The position numbers and the translations under genes were made by a program. The notes under the pieces are model-generated. The model saw only the letters and a program-made list of their open reading frames with translations. It made no database searches and was not told the DNA's origin. Source: Promethearchaeota archaeon (GTDB taxonomy: Archaea; Asgardarchaeota; Lokiarchaeia; Sigynarchaeales; SOKP01). Taken from it: a stretch of 64,000 nt of DNA. Location of the stretch: positions 1-64,000 of the forward strand of contig JAHPYY010000135.1 in assembly GCA_019058515.1 (NCBI GenBank), read 5' to 3'. Below are positions 45,886-56,290 of this stretch, piece by piece. The number at the start of each line of letters is the position of its first letter. The stretch's first letter is position 1.

Positions 45886-46289
45886 TTTTATCTAATTTCA
45901 AGAGATTCTGAATACTTTTTTTCCTTAGATATTTATTATTATATTAGTCAACTACTCATTCACATTAAAGTTCCAATAAAAATGTATTTAACTCGCTAAT
46001 GACTTGCAGACTAAGGGATTTACGAATTAAGGGATTTAGACATGATGCATATATCTTAAAACTTTTCTATTAATTTAAATTCGTTATAATTCAGTGTTTT
46101 CAACGAATCCCAGTAAAAAAAAACCATCGTCCTTTTTTTGAAATCTAGTAAAATCCTACATGAAATTCCATTTTTTAAAGATCAAGCGAGTTTGCGGATT
46201 TAATTCGTCTAAATCGATGGAAATTGTTGATTTCCCTTGAAAATACAAATAGAATCGGTGAACACTCTTTAACTTATAAAATCTGGTTT
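45886..46289. other. Intergenic region with a short direct repeat
   Basis: About 400 bp. TAAGGGATTTA occurs twice, at 46012-46022 and 46028-46038, 16 bp apart. No ORF or RNA gene supported. Confidence 0.4.
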
Positions 46290-46766
46290 TTACCAGCAAG
46301 TAGGGTCAAAATATTCCCTTTCTTTCTCAATCCACGAGCACAATGTATATTTCGAATAATCTTCCGTGATTTCCTCCCCAATATCGATGTCCCTCAAGGC
46401 AACGGAAGAGAAACCATTCTCATCCTCAGACGCACCAGAATTAGCGCTAAAGGAATGATTAACATATCGGGAATTGTCCATACATAATATCAAGGCGTCG
46501 AGATTTCTCTCGTAATAAGAATACGATAATATACCATCTAATAATTTTTTCGTTAATTCAGATTTATATGATGCGTATATCGTTTCAAATTGGTTTTTTG
46601 ATATAATTACGACGTCTTGAGGTCGTGCGTGCCACCACACCGTTCCTTTAGGGATTTTTTGCTTAGCAAATAATCCAAAACCGTGAATTTTACTTTTCCG
46701 AACTTCCGCATATTCCTCGATGGGATTTGAACTTTTATAGTTATAGGGAATATCAGCATTAATCAT
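46290..46766 (-). CDS. SET-domain protein
   Basis: 158 aa. AEVRKSKIHGFGLFAKQKIP is the SET N-terminal motif; SRYVNHSFSANSG gives the RxxNHS pseudoknot motif; GEEITEDYSKY is the second. SET proteins methylate protein lysines; they are common in eukaryotes and sporadic in prokaryotes. No post-SET Cys cluster except a single terminal Cys. Start at the ATG at 46766; an in-frame TTG at 46772 also exists. Confidence 0.85.
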   Translation of the reverse strand: MINADIPYNYKSSNPIEEYAEVRKSKIHGFGLFAKQKIPKGTVWWHARPQDVVIISKNQFETIYASYKSELTKKLLDGILSYSYYERNLDALILCMDNSRYVNHSFSANSGASEDENGFSSVALRDIDIGEEITEDYSKYTLCSWIEKEREYFDPTCW

Positions 46767-46851
46767 AATCAAAAGTTGAATTTTATGGTTTATAGAGTGT
46801 ATTATAATAAAATGTTAAGTAGATTGAGTAAAAAAAACGAGTAAATTAAAA

Positions 46852-47772
46852 TTAAACAGTTATTCCGAGATGTTCCAATAAAGGTTGAAGGAATTTTTCG
46901 TCAAATTCTTTAATCTGTAAGGTATCGTAGAGGTACAATCGTAAGAACTCTTTAATTTCGTAGTTAATTTTGTTAATATCGATGAAATCATAATCTGGTT
47001 CAACTTTAATGTCATCTAATTTCAAGGGTTTTAGCTGTTTTCCCACTAAATAATACATGAATTGAAGAAATCCTTTTTCGACCTCTTCCTCCTCTGTTCC
47101 ATTGAGCGTATAGACTTCATGACTTATTTTGTCTCCTAGGTCGCGAATTAACAACAAAGATTGCTCTATTTCCGGAGGAAACATACATTCTTTGATCTTC
47201 TGGTCCATTTCCTTGTTATTTGCTCCTTCAATTTGGTGATCGCAGTAATCCTTTAAGATCGCTTGAAAATGCACTAAAAACTTAAAAGAATCAATAGATT
47301 TGTCGTTTCTCCATTGTTGATAAGGATTCCCGAATCTCGTAAAATTTACCTCATCTAAAGCATTTTTTATTTGGTTTTTTATCCCTCCGACTTTATCTAA
47401 GAAATAATCCAAGTAGTCCATATATGTTTTTGGACGCTTTTCAAAGGAGTATTTGTAGGTATCTCCAAACTCGTCAAAAACTCCCCTTTTAAGCAAGTGT
47501 AACGATTGGTCGGCTATTTCCTTCTTACCTATTTCTCCAATAAATTTCATTATATACCCACAATCTGGGCAGTATGTGACCCATGCTCCTTTGATATCAG
47601 CGTAAGGTCTCAAAATTAATTGGTGGTTCTTACCTTTCACTTTTATTTGCTCGCCCTCTGATTTAACAGCGTCAAAACTAGTTTTCTCGAACAAGAACGC
47701 TTCTGGTATGAATTTAGTACTACATACGGGGCAAGTTAATTTCTCCTTTAATGGAAGGCTGTTTTGCATCAT
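46852..47772 (-). CDS. Zinc-ribbon protein of unknown function (DUF2225-like N-terminus)
   Basis: 306 aa. CPVC (residues 14-17) and CPDCGYIMKF (near residue 70) form a split zinc ribbon, as in DUF2225-type proteins. The remainder is helical and acidic. No membrane segment. It is separate from, but close to, the SET gene on the same strand (about 80 bp), so they may be co-transcribed. Confidence 0.6.
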   Translation of the reverse strand: MMQNSLPLKEKLTCPVCSTKFIPEAFLFEKTSFDAVKSEGEQIKVKGKNHQLILRPYADIKGAWVTYCPDCGYIMKFIGEIGKKEIADQSLHLLKRGVFDEFGDTYKYSFEKRPKTYMDYLDYFLDKVGGIKNQIKNALDEVNFTRFGNPYQQWRNDKSIDSFKFLVHFQAILKDYCDHQIEGANNKEMDQKIKECMFPPEIEQSLLLIRDLGDKISHEVYTLNGTEEEEVEKGFLQFMYYLVGKQLKPLKLDDIKVEPDYDFIDINKINYEIKEFLRLYLYDTLQIKEFDEKFLQPLLEHLGITV

Positions 47773-47965
47773 ATTAATTCAAAATTGCATTTCAATTAAT
47801 TGGTTTGAACGTCAACTTTAATTTAAGAAATCTTTCTTAATAAGTTTATTAAAATGTTAATAATCTGTTGCATTGTTTTACCAAGTAAGATTCAAAACAA
47901 TGAATATTAAACCAATAATTTAAATGAGAACAATCGTAATTTTGGAAAACCTATAATATTACTTA

Positions 47966-48111
47966 ATGAATTTTAAAAAGCTGATTAGAAGAACGCTGGA
48001 AAGGAGATTTACGAGAACTTGAATATCTCAAATTATCCAATAATGTTAAAATACTTTAAGGACGAGGGCGAAATTCCCAAAAAAGCCGTTCAACCGTCTA
48101 ATATAGGTTAA
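47966..48111 (+). pseudogene. Frameshifted fragment of unknown gene
   Basis: ATG at 47966 starts MNFKKLIRRTLERR. A frame change continues DLRELEYLKLSNNVKIL, then another gives YFKDEGEIPKKAVQPSNIG up to a TAA at 48109. Alternating coding-like segments in three frames suggest a decayed gene. Family unknown; low certainty. Confidence 0.3.
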
Positions 48112-48272
48112 AAAAAAAAGATGATGTCGATTTGCCAGTTAATAATTCTTAACCTGCTTTTTTGTAATTCTTGAATACTAATATTCCATAAAAAAATCAA
48201 ATAAATTTTATAGAAACGTATTTTACTAATTTGTTATAACCAAATGTTATTTAGCTAATTATGGTGTGATAT

Positions 48273-51200
48273 TTGACTGAAAGTGTTCGCTTGATAGATC
48301 CAACCTTTGAGCAAATTTTTGATCAATTCCCTAATCCCCTGATATTAATCCATCAAGATGGTAAAATTATATATATTAATCCAAAAACCTCAGATGTGTT
48401 TGGATATGCCAATGCTGAATTTATTGGGAAAAAATTGTATGAACTAAAGTTTTTTCCACAAGAATCCTTGACCATAATATTTCGCTCGTTTAAAGAATTA
48501 ATAAAAACTAAATTACCAAAGGAGGTAGAAATTTCTATAACTAAAAAGGACGGGTCATTAGTTTGGGAAAATTTCGTTATATCTATACTTAAAATTGAGA
48601 ATAAAGAACTTATACAAGTTCATGCAACCGACATATCAGATAAAAAGCGTAAAGAACAGGAACTAAATGAGGTAGAAAAGAAATACTTCCACTTATTCAA
48701 CAACCTACCTTTTGCGGTTTGGATATTAGATTTAAAGGGGAAGGTTTTAGACTGCAATTCGTACACAGATAAACTCTTTCCACTCTTTAAATGTAGGGAA
48801 CTCATAGGGAAAAATCTTTTGGATTTGAGCGACATATACACCAAGATTAAACACCAAATTAAAACCTCTCCTAACATTTCTCCCGAAGATTTTAAAAAGT
48901 TAATTAGAGCGCGTGTCGTTAAACTTCTATCTGGACAGAAAATTACACCTTTAGAATTGCATTTTAAAAATAAAGATGGTAGTAAAACTTGGTTAAAATT
49001 TCATAGTTCATTAATTAATATAGAAAATCAAAAGTTAATCCAGGTTACAATCGAAGATATATCTGAAAGTCACGAGATGCGCGATAAGATAAAAAAATCG
49101 CAAGAAAATTACAGTTTCATCTCGGAAAATGCTAACGATATGATTGCGATTATAAATAAAAAAGTTCAGTTAGAATTTGTAAGTGAAGGTCCATTAAAAA
49201 GAATACTTGGCTATGATGTTGAAGATATGGTAAACAAGCGATTAGCCAGATTTATACACCCTAATGATGTTACTGCTACTTACCGCGCGTTCTTTGAAGG
49301 TGTGAAAAAAGGAGAAAATGCTATAGAGATTCGATTCAAAAATAAACAAAATAAATATGTCTGGCTTGAAATTAAGGGAAAATGGTACGAAGAAAGAGGT
49401 GTAATAATTTCTCGGGATATCACTGAACGAAAAAAATTCGAAGAAGCTTTAATTAAATCAGAAATGAGACAAAAGCTAATTTTAGAGAATTTAAACGACA
49501 TGATTTACATTATAGATGAAAAACTGAACGCCGAATACATTAACGAATCAGTTTTTATTAACCAACTTGGATATTCATTCGAGGATGTAACAAAGCTTAA
49601 TCCATTGCACGCTGTCCATCCAGATGATTACCAAAAAGCAATTAAAGCTATAAGAAACGGAATCAAAAGAGGTTCTGGAAGCGTTGATTTAAGACTACGA
49701 GGTAAGAAGGGGAATTATATGATATATCATCTTACTGGTAAGTTTTTCATCGATATTGACGGTTTACAAAAAGTTTTAATTATTTCTAATGATATAACTG
49801 CTCAAAAAGAATTCGAAAGGAAACTTATCGAATCTGAAGAAAGATACAGATTGATCACTGAAAATTCAAGTGATTTGATCAGGATTTTCGACAATAAATT
49901 TAAGATAAAATACATAAATAAAGCTCATTTTGAGATATTGAGATACACAAATGATGAATTAATTGGAACTACAGCGAGGAAAATAACGCATCCCGATGAG
50001 AAAGAAGCCGTTAATAATTTTGTAAAAACTCTTCTTAAAGAAGGTGAAGCTAGAAGGATTGGGAGGATTCGACATAAAAATGGAAATTGGAAATGGTTTG
50101 ACATCTGGACTAAGTTAATACCAGATTCAAAGAATATCTTTAGGGGATTAGTTATTTCTAGGGATATTACCCAAAGACGAGAGTTAGAACTAAAATTGAA
50201 AAAATCTGAGGAGATGTATAGATTAATTGCAGAAGGTGCTTCAGATTTAATTCATGTAACCGATATAAATTATGAAATTGAGTATATCAACAAAGAAGCC
50301 CACCAAAAAGTACTTGGATACACATTAAAAGATTTGGAGAAGGGTCGTCGTGGGTTCTTTATTCATCCAGACGAGGTTAAAGATGTCCTTGAAATGAATA
50401 AAAAAGTAGTAAAAACTGGAGAAGGATCGAGAGAGGGACGGTACAAACACAAAAATGGAGCGTGGTTATGGTTTGAGATTCAAGCTACGAAAATTGTAGA
50501 CGAGAAAGGAAAAATTAATATTTTAGTACTATCTCGCGATATATCAAGACGCAAGATGATAGACGATTTGATTAAAGAGGAAAATAAAAAATTAAAGCAA
50601 CTGGATGATCTTAGAAAGGAATTTGTAAACCGTGCGTCTCACGAGTTAAAGACTCCATTAACTTCTATATCCGGGGCAATTCAGTTGATTCCAAAAATAT
50701 CTGGTCAACCTTTTAACACTCAAACTCTGGAATTATTAGATATAGCCGCTTCTGGATGCGAGCGCTTAAAAACGCTTATTTACAATATTTTAGACATATC
50801 AAGATTGGATAATTTTGCTTTCGAATTAAAACGCAAACCGGAAAATATCGTCAGTATCATTATAGAATGTGTAAAAGAGATGAAATATCTTATAAACGAA
50901 AAAGGAATCGTAATGAGTGTAAATACCCCCAAAGAAGTACTGATAACGCTTGATAAATCTAGGATTGAACAAGTAATAATCAATTTGCTATCCAACGCAG
51001 TAAAAAACACCCAAGTTGATGGAGAAATTAAAATTAAACTTGTTAAATGGAATCAATACATTGAATTTTCTATCCAAGATACTGGAATTGGGATAACGAA
51101 ATCGGAAATGATCAAATTATTTAAAAGGTTCGGCAAAGTCGAGAGAATCCTACGAGAGGACGACATAGATTTAGAAGGCTCTGGGTTAGGATTGTACATC

Positions 51201-51308
51201 TCTAAAGAAATTGTAGAACATCACGGTGGAAAGATATGGGTGGAATCAAAAGGACGAAACAAGGGAGCGACATTCTATTTTAGAATACCCTTTGACATAG
51301 ATTACTAG
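48273..51308 (+). CDS. Six-PAS sensor histidine kinase
   Basis: 1011 aa, no membrane helix, so a cytoplasmic sensor. About six PAS domains (near 12-125, 137-265, 275-385, 400-515, 525-640, 650-765), each ending in a PAC-like D-I-[ST] motif. HisKA with His790 (ASHELKTPLTSISG), then N box EQVIINLLSNAVKN, G1 DTGIGI and G2 GSGLGLYISKEI. The start is TTG, 5 nt after GGTGT, with a TGA just upstream in frame. No response regulator is nearby, so it is an orphan kinase. PAS domains 3-6 look like tandem duplications. Confidence 0.9.
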   Translation: MTESVRLIDPTFEQIFDQFPNPLILIHQDGKIIYINPKTSDVFGYANAEFIGKKLYELKFFPQESLTIIFRSFKELIKTKLPKEVEISITKKDGSLVWENFVISILKIENKELIQVHATDISDKKRKEQELNEVEKKYFHLFNNLPFAVWILDLKGKVLDCNSYTDKLFPLFKCRELIGKNLLDLSDIYTKIKHQIKTSPNISPEDFKKLIRARVVKLLSGQKITPLELHFKNKDGSKTWLKFHSSLINIENQKLIQVTIEDISESHEMRDKIKKSQENYSFISENANDMIAIINKKVQLEFVSEGPLKRILGYDVEDMVNKRLARFIHPNDVTATYRAFFEGVKKGENAIEIRFKNKQNKYVWLEIKGKWYEERGVIISRDITERKKFEEALIKSEMRQKLILENLNDMIYIIDEKLNAEYINESVFINQLGYSFEDVTKLNPLHAVHPDDYQKAIKAIRNGIKRGSGSVDLRLRGKKGNYMIYHLTGKFFIDIDGLQKVLIISNDITAQKEFERKLIESEERYRLITENSSDLIRIFDNKFKIKYINKAHFEILRYTNDELIGTTARKITHPDEKEAVNNFVKTLLKEGEARRIGRIRHKNGNWKWFDIWTKLIPDSKNIFRGLVISRDITQRRELELKLKKSEEMYRLIAEGASDLIHVTDINYEIEYINKEAHQKVLGYTLKDLEKGRRGFFIHPDEVKDVLEMNKKVVKTGEGSREGRYKHKNGAWLWFEIQATKIVDEKGKINILVLSRDISRRKMIDDLIKEENKKLKQLDDLRKEFVNRASHELKTPLTSISGAIQLIPKISGQPFNTQTLELLDIAASGCERLKTLIYNILDISRLDNFAFELKRKPENIVSIIIECVKEMKYLINEKGIVMSVNTPKEVLITLDKSRIEQVIINLLSNAVKNTQVDGEIKIKLVKWNQYIEFSIQDTGIGITKSEMIKLFKRFGKVERILREDDIDLEGSGLGLYISKEIVEHHGGKIWVESKGRNKGATFYFRIPFDIDY

Positions 51309-51367
51309 ACCGAGAAGATAACTACTATGAATTATAGTTGATCTACGAAAATAATAGTGTAAAATTT

Positions 51368-53002
51368 CTATTTTAATCCTGACTTCTGTTTTTCGCGATC
51401 AACTAATTCCCTTCTTAAGATTTTTCCTGAACCAGATTTAGGAATATCATCGATAAATTCGACTTCTCGTATTTTTTTATAGGCAGATATTCGTTCTGCC
51501 ACCCAATTCATTATTTCTTGTTTGCTTACTTTTCCTTTAGACTCGGGTTTTAATGTTATAAACGCTTTTGGGACTTGTCCGATATCTAATTCCGTTGAAG
51601 GTCTTCCAATTACCGCGGCGTCGTGAACATGGGGATTTTTATACAGAAGGTCTTCGAGTTCTGCGGGAGCAATGCTCCATCCTTTATATTTTATCATTTC
51701 TTTGATTCTATCTAAGAGATGTTCGTATTCTTCGTCATCAATGTAGGCCATATCACCTGTCCTTAGCCATTGTTCTCCTGTATTAGGATCCGTCCAGAAC
51801 GCTTCTGCTGTTGCGTTTGGTTTTTTCCAATATCCCTTCATAACTTGAGGGCCCTTAACAACTAATTCTCCAATACTTCCTCGTTCAGGCAACTCCTTTC
51901 CAGTTTCTAAGTCAACAATTTTGTGAAAGGTATCAGGAATTAGCGTTCCTTGGGATTCCATTTTACGACGATACATGGGATTCACCGCTACAACTGGCGA
52001 AGCTTCCGTTAATCCCCAGCCGTGCTGAACGGTAACATTGTCTGCTTTACATTTTTCTTTTGCCAACTTATTAACCCTCTCGAGTAATTCTAGAGGGATT
52101 GGCGCAGCACCGTTATTAAAGATCTTAAGATTAGACCAATCGTACCCACTTATGTTAGACTGTTCAAGGTGGCGTACAACTGCGAGAAATATCGGAGGAA
52201 CACACAAACTATAGGTAGCTTGGTGCTTTTCGATTAGTTCGCAAAACTCTTTTACCTCGAACCTTGGAATGACTACTTGAGCAGCGCCTAGCCAAACCGC
52301 TTGATTCATTAGGACATTGAGGCCGTAAATGTGATATAAAGGAAGCACCGTCATTGCAACATCTAATTCGCTTAGTTCGAATAATTGAGATACTTGGATT
52401 ACATTTGAGATTAAATTATAATGCGTCAACATGGTTCCCTTTGGTAAACCGGTAGTTCCACTAGTGTACACTAAAGTAGCGAGATCCTCCTTAATATCGA
52501 ATTCATATTCGGGAGGACTTGCGTTAGTGGAGGTGATTAATTCTGAAAAATCAATCGTACCTTCAGGGAGATTTCCGTTAGATTCTAAGATTATGATGTT
52601 TTTTAGCTTTGTCTTTTCTTTTACTTTTGTGACGTTTGAGTATAGGGGATTATGCACAATAATAGTTTCCGCTTCTGAATCGTTGGCTTCGTACTCCACT
52701 TCTGTCTCCTTGAATTGGGGATTCATAGGCACCAAAATAGCTCCAGCCTTTTCTAATCCGTAAAACGCAATTTCCCATTCAATTGAGTTTGGGCTATACA
52801 AAGCCACCCTATCCCCTTTTTTTATCCCAAGATTCTTTAACGCCGTAGCAAATTGGTCTACTTGTTCTTGAAATTGTTTGAAACTTAATTTTTTAGGATA
52901 AAGAAACGCCAGTCGTTCGGGAAATCTGTTAGCAGTCTCTTCTAAAATTTTGTGTATTGGGATTTCAGGGTAATACATATGCCCTCTTTTAAATTTAGCC
53001 AT
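51368..53002 (-). CDS. AMP-forming acyl-CoA synthetase
   Basis: 544 aa ANL-superfamily ligase: P-loop YTSGTTGLPKGTMLTH, VQHGWGLTEASPV, LRTGDMAYIDDE, and catalytic Lys in PKSGSGKILRREL. Most like long-chain fatty acid or aromatic-acid CoA ligases. Activates a carboxylic acid with ATP for catabolism or lipid metabolism. AAGGTGA lies 7 nt before the ATG. Monocistronic. Confidence 0.9.
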   Translation of the reverse strand: MAKFKRGHMYYPEIPIHKILEETANRFPERLAFLYPKKLSFKQFQEQVDQFATALKNLGIKKGDRVALYSPNSIEWEIAFYGLEKAGAILVPMNPQFKETEVEYEANDSEAETIIVHNPLYSNVTKVKEKTKLKNIIILESNGNLPEGTIDFSELITSTNASPPEYEFDIKEDLATLVYTSGTTGLPKGTMLTHYNLISNVIQVSQLFELSELDVAMTVLPLYHIYGLNVLMNQAVWLGAAQVVIPRFEVKEFCELIEKHQATYSLCVPPIFLAVVRHLEQSNISGYDWSNLKIFNNGAAPIPLELLERVNKLAKEKCKADNVTVQHGWGLTEASPVVAVNPMYRRKMESQGTLIPDTFHKIVDLETGKELPERGSIGELVVKGPQVMKGYWKKPNATAEAFWTDPNTGEQWLRTGDMAYIDDEEYEHLLDRIKEMIKYKGWSIAPAELEDLLYKNPHVHDAAVIGRPSTELDIGQVPKAFITLKPESKGKVSKQEIMNWVAERISAYKKIREVEFIDDIPKSGSGKILRRELVDREKQKSGLK

Positions 53003-53360
53003 TTTAGATTCACCTTTTAAGTAATTAGCTTTCTAAGATATAATCATATAATAGTTTTAACTCTAATCAATATAAATCTAATACTTCCAATTTCTGTAGC
53101 TTTGATCTTTCTTTATGTTAGGATGTAATATTTACAAAATTACATCTTTTTTATTACTTTAAAAAAACTAAACATTAGTTTTTAAGTTAACGTTTTATTC
53201 ATTGAAGATAATGTCATTAATTCCTTTAATCCTAATTTATTCTCCAATGACTTTTACGGATGTTATTGAATCAAAGACACTTCAGCTGCTAATCATAAAT
53301 ATTATGGTTAAAATTTCTGTACTTTAAACAAAATTAAAAAAAAAGGAGTTAATTGAAATT
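53003..53360. other. Intergenic region upstream of acyl-CoA ligase
   Basis: 358 bp, AT-rich. It holds the SD and probable TATA elements of the ligase gene on the minus strand. No ORF with a supported start and no RNA gene seen. Confidence 0.4.
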
Positions 53361-54134
53361 TTAAGATTTGACAAATATTTGTTCGATTCTTGGAGGCAAC
53401 AAAAATCCAAAATATCCCATTACCATGGAAAATGTCAAGATAACTTTAACAATAATAGAAACTTCGAGACCTGGGACAAAGATCTCAAAAAGACCTCCTC
53501 CAGTTACTCCAATTACGTAAACTAGTAGGAATCTAGATTTTATTCTTAGCCGTTTATCGTCAGCCTTAAAGGTACCTTTCACAAACCATGATATCACAAT
53601 AGTAAAGGTGGAAAGATTGATCATGAGGAATAGAAAACTGTAAAGTGTATAGTCAACTTGTATTGGAGCTTCTCCTAACTCTCCTAAAATCACTGGTACT
53701 CCTAAGAGTGTATAATCAGTAAATATAATTGTAATGTATATAATTTCAAGTATAGCAAAGAATATTCCGATTACCACCATAAGGATCGCACGCTTTTTAC
53801 CCTCTATGTTTGCTAACTCAGTTACACCCAAAAGCCAGATGAAATTTAAGATAAATAGAAATCCTCCATGTACTAGAAAGTATAGTTGCCATGGTGGTAT
53901 GACATTAAAGATCAGTACTACAATAAAATTAAAGACCACACCGCCCCACGCTTCCACGCCAACAAAAAATATTGCTCCAATGTAAATGATTGTAGAATTT
54001 TTCGTCTTTATGCCCTGATAAAGCATAGAAAAGCCTAAAAACAAGTTAATGCCTACGAATATAGTTGTAATTATTCCAATTAGCATTAACTGTGGAACAA
54101 TAAATAGTATTTCTAAAGGTGTTTGAAAGATCAT
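53361..54134 (-). CDS. Seven-helix membrane protein, unknown
   Basis: About 257 aa from the ATG at 54134 (a TTG at 54179 would add 15 residues; GGAGA stands some 12 nt upstream of the ATG). About seven membrane helices with short loops; the spacing is rhodopsin-like but no retinal-binding Lys motif is visible in the last helix. Family not recognised. Confidence 0.6.
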   Translation of the reverse strand: MIFQTPLEILFIVPQLMLIGIITTIFVGINLFLGFSMLYQGIKTKNSTIIYIGAIFFVGVEAWGGVVFNFIVVLIFNVIPPWQLYFLVHGGFLFILNFIWLLGVTELANIEGKKRAILMVVIGIFFAILEIIYITIIFTDYTLLGVPVILGELGEAPIQVDYTLYSFLFLMINLSTFTIVISWFVKGTFKADDKRLRIKSRFLLVYVIGVTGGGLFEIFVPGLEVSIIVKVILTFSMVMGYFGFLLPPRIEQIFVKS

Positions 54135-54455
54135 ATGATATATATTCTCCTCAGAATTATTTTGTAATAAAATATACAAATAAAAGTTACTACAAAGTGA
54201 TATTTAAAGTTTCTATATTTAAAAATTTGTATGTATTATTAACAAAAATGTAAGACTTAAATATTCCTACCAAATAGAAAATCCAAGCAATTGCATTACT
54301 ATTGATTGACTAAGAACAACCACAAGTAGAATCTTAATTGTTTTTCTCGCGTATGAATGGATGCATGTAATTACATGGAGTAAAAAGCTATCAAAATTAC
54401 AAAAATTAGAAAAAAAAAATATTTAGAATTAAATCCCTAAGCGAAGTAAATCAAT

Positions 54456-55499
54456 CTATATTTGATATCTTTGATCAATTACATTCTGCGTCTGCATCCT
54501 CAGTGGAACAGGATTGTTTTCTTTGTATCCACCCCGTTTTGAGACAAAATAAAACTGGATGGGCACCTCTTCGTGAATAAGAGTTATTCCTCTAGTTTTA
54601 TTGTCCTCAGAACTGAATTCTACTACTTCACCAAGTCCAATACCGTCTCTCACTGAGAAATTTAACTTAACCTCCTTGAGTATTAGATTTAATTTCTCGA
54701 GATAATTTTCCGGTTGAATAGGTACTTTTTCCTTTTGAAACCTTAACGCTTCAATTGCAAACGCATTTAAAATGTCTTCTCTCATATCGGTCCACACATT
54801 AGATTTTGCGTATATTTCCATTCCTGTGAATTCTCCGTTAATGAATACTGCAATTCCACATTGATTAGGCAAATTTTTGAAGAAGTTAGTGTAATTCTCA
54901 GTTTTTCCTCCGATGGTTTTCGTCATTTCCACATAACTGTGAGTAGGGGCAATGTGTAACGCGTAATTCATTTCGCTTCGATGAGCTTGAATCTCTTGCC
55001 ACACCGCGTTTTGTCCATGCGAAGAAATCGCTTCGTAGGCGACATTTGGATGTAATCGCACGGTCGATGACCTAAATTTCTTTCCTGCTTTATAATTCCA
55101 TCGAGATTGTTCTACACATTTGGCTGGGACAGAATACCTATTGATGGGTGCGGTGTTTGTTGGGTTAGTCCCCATAACTTTCTTACCAGAGGGTATTAAT
55201 ATAGGCTCCCAAATTGTACGATCTTGTTTTCCACCTTTTACCGTAACTCCAAAAGGTATTAAAACGCTCTGTTGTCCGCTGTTTATAACTTCCAATTGAC
55301 TTACTGAATCAGTTTCAAGAATTTCTACGGAATTTAATTGTTCTTCTTGATTAATCGTAATAAACTCTAAATCAATATTGTTTGAGATTGTAATAGGAAT
55401 AACGGTCATATTTTCATGAAATTGTGGAGATTGAAATGTGAAGGTTTTTGATGGATTTTTGAACAAACTTTCAGTTATTTGAATGCTCTTTCCTTTCAT
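54456..55499 (-). CDS. ARPP-1-like domain protein
   Basis: 347 aa from the ATG at 55499, 5 nt after AGAGTGA. VINSGQQSVLIPFGVTVKGG, KQDRTIWEPILIPSGKK, VPAKCVEQSRWNY and FRSSTVRLHP follow the ARPP-1 pattern, a domain linked to ADP-ribose/ADP-ribosylglycohydrolase contexts. Molecular role not established. It overlaps the preceding HTH gene by 29 bp, so the two are co-translated and the HTH protein probably controls it. Confidence 0.7.
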   Translation of the reverse strand: MKGKSIQITESLFKNPSKTFTFQSPQFHENMTVIPITISNNIDLEFITINQEEQLNSVEILETDSVSQLEVINSGQQSVLIPFGVTVKGGKQDRTIWEPILIPSGKKVMGTNPTNTAPINRYSVPAKCVEQSRWNYKAGKKFRSSTVRLHPNVAYEAISSHGQNAVWQEIQAHRSEMNYALHIAPTHSYVEMTKTIGGKTENYTNFFKNLPNQCGIAVFINGEFTGMEIYAKSNVWTDMREDILNAFAIEALRFQKEKVPIQPENYLEKLNLILKEVKLNFSVRDGIGLGEVVEFSSEDNKTRGITLIHEEVPIQFYFVSKRGGYKENNPVPLRMQTQNVIDQRYQI

Positions 55500-55920
55500 T
55501 TTGTTCACTCTTATTTTTCATTTTCTTTTTTTTTTCTGGTTCAGACGACTCATAAAGTGGTTCAATAAATTTATTTACAATATGCTCTCCGTTTTTAGTA
55601 AGCTCAACGCCATACGAAACTTTTAATTTTCCCCTCTCATTTATTCCGTTTATTCTCGTACCTTTCTTTTTTGGGATTTCCTCCTCATTTACCTCTTCAG
55701 TATGAGTTTGGATTAATCCTTCTTTCTTTAACGCTTGTATATGGTAATTAATATTCTGTTTCTGTAATCCTATATTCTCTGCTAAATCTATCGTGCGTTG
55801 AGGCTGTTGAGACAATTCTTTAAGAATATCCGCTCGAACTGGGCTTCTAAACACAAGTCCAACCTTTTTAAAAATCGGCTTTTTCTTATCCTTTTTTTTA
55901 GATTCTTCTTTATCTTCCAA
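55471..55920 (-). CDS. ArsR-like winged-helix regulator
   Basis: 149 aa from the TTG at 55920, 5 nt after AGTGA; the in-frame GTG at 55929 is part of that SD. SPVRADILKELSQQPQRTID, then LQKQNINYHIQALKKEGLIQ, is a typical archaeal wHTH. Both ends are Lys/Glu-rich and disordered. It precedes and overlaps the ARPP-1-like gene. Confidence 0.8.
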   Translation of the reverse strand: MEDKEESKKKDKKKPIFKKVGLVFRSPVRADILKELSQQPQRTIDLAENIGLQKQNINYHIQALKKEGLIQTHTEEVNEEEIPKKKGTRINGINERGKLKVSYGVELTKNGEHIVNKFIEPLYESSEPEKKKKMKNKSEQNERKEHSNN

Positions 55921-56054
55921 ATTAATCACTTTAAAAGTCGTAAAAACTTTTTTATAGTAAAAACTTTTTTTACTGTAACAAAAATAGTGACTCTAATATT
56001 TAAATATTTGCTCCAAAAAAATGAGGATAAAAGAGGAGTAAGAAGGCAAAAATG

Positions 56055-56290
56055 TTATTCAATGCCTGCTTCTTGAGCAAAACTAATTAAAACAGAACGA
56101 TCTTTAAAATTTTTCTTACTAAATGGCTTTTTTAGATATTTCTGAGAGAAAGCATTGATTACTTTATTGACTGAGAACCAATTATCCTCAACTTTTTGTC
56201 CAGACAATTTTAAGGCTTCGTTATAATATTGGATTGCGTCTTTATGTTTAAGAAGTAAGTCACTTAAAATACCTAATAATTCCCTTTTTA
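56055..56290 (-). pseudogene. C-terminal fragment of a TPR-like protein
   Basis: An open frame without start codon reads ELLGILSDLLLKHKDAIQYY, NEALKLSGQKVEDNWFSV and ends SFAQEAGIE before a TAA at 56055-56057. It enters the frame inside the end of the MFS gene upstream. KDAIQYYNEALKL is TPR-like. Probably the remains of a gene cut by a rearrangement. Confidence 0.5.

Noticed and set aside
46012..46038. Possible CRISPR or regulatory repeat (TAAGGGATTTA twice)
   Set aside because: Only two copies, 16 bp apart, with no further units; too short for an array.
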